Shown: piece by piece, positions 35,017 through 35,068 of the stretch
Position numbering within the stretch: the first letter of the stretch is position 1
How the letters are laid out: the number at the start of each line of letters is the position of its first letter
NCBI GenBank assembly: GCA_902797185.1
Contig: CADBRV010000044.1
Span: forward strand, 1-35,068
Reading direction: 5' to 3'
Length of the DNA: 35,068 nucleotides
Source of the DNA: an uncultured Lachnospiraceae bacterium
Lineage (GTDB): Bacteria; Bacillota; Clostridia; Lachnospirales; Lachnospiraceae
Notes under the pieces: generated by a model
Told to the model about the DNA's origin: nothing
The model's database searches: none
The model's input: the letters and a program-made list of their open reading frames with translations, nothing else
Translations under genes and position numbers: made by a program

Positions 35017-35068
35017 ACGTATATTCCCTTTTCAGGCATCTGGAATTGCCAGATTTTTAAATAAAAAC

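Overview
The window looks like chromosomal DNA of a gut-type anaerobic Clostridia, most likely Lachnospiraceae. The reasons are a type III glutamine synthetase, a glycerol-3-phosphate dehydrogenase built from two flavoproteins plus a DUF1667 iron-sulfur protein, a GlpP antiterminator, a TSCPD-domain protein, a PaaK/ACT pair, strong Shine-Dalgarno (SD) sequences and moderately high GC. The genus assignment is inference. I see no tRNA, rRNA, CRISPR array, phage or transposase gene.

Layout. 0.2-11.4 kb, all minus strand: glnN; a folC / 52-aa ORF / zinc-ribbon TPR protein group behind valS; a secreted DUF1002 protein; and a CBS/DRTGG manganese-dependent pyrophosphatase. 12.0-13.6 kb, plus: a sodium:solute symporter, convergent with a glycerol block (13.9-19.6 kb, minus) of glpP, glpK, GlpA-like, GlpB-like and DUF1667. 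19.8-21.6 kb, minus: a FliB-type flagellin lysine N-methylase preceded by about 616 nt of ORF-free DNA. That DNA has a near-consensus promoter and an intrinsic terminator and is the best candidate here for a large structured noncoding RNA. 22.0-24.5 kb, plus: an L,D-transpeptidase and a stand-alone carbamate kinase. 24.9-29 kb, minus: PAP2-like and glutaredoxin-like genes, then a glycoside hydrolase family 2 enzyme overlapping an M20 amidohydrolase. 29.3-35 kb, minus: a beta-helix lipoprotein, a TSCPD protein, a probable phloretin/DAPG-type C-C hydrolase, an ACT protein and phenylacetate-CoA ligase.

How parts work together. GlpP should sense glycerol-3-phosphate made by GlpK and relieve the leader terminator in front of the GlpA-like operon. 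That promoter and terminator are both visible. The C-C hydrolase, PaaK/ACT, GH2 and M20 genes suggest use of plant or host conjugates and aromatic acids, but this is inference.

The most unusual feature is a family of palindromic intergenic repeats in at least ten places. A 'B' unit (about 68 nt, two hairpins, compensatory changes between copies) and an 'A' hairpin (about 43 nt) combine into a module: A, link1, one or more B, link2. In front of several genes the module has a fixed orientation relative to translation. There the A arm nearest the gene carries an anti-SD sequence that can pair with that gene's own SD. The module may be a cis-acting RNA element rather than an inert repeat.
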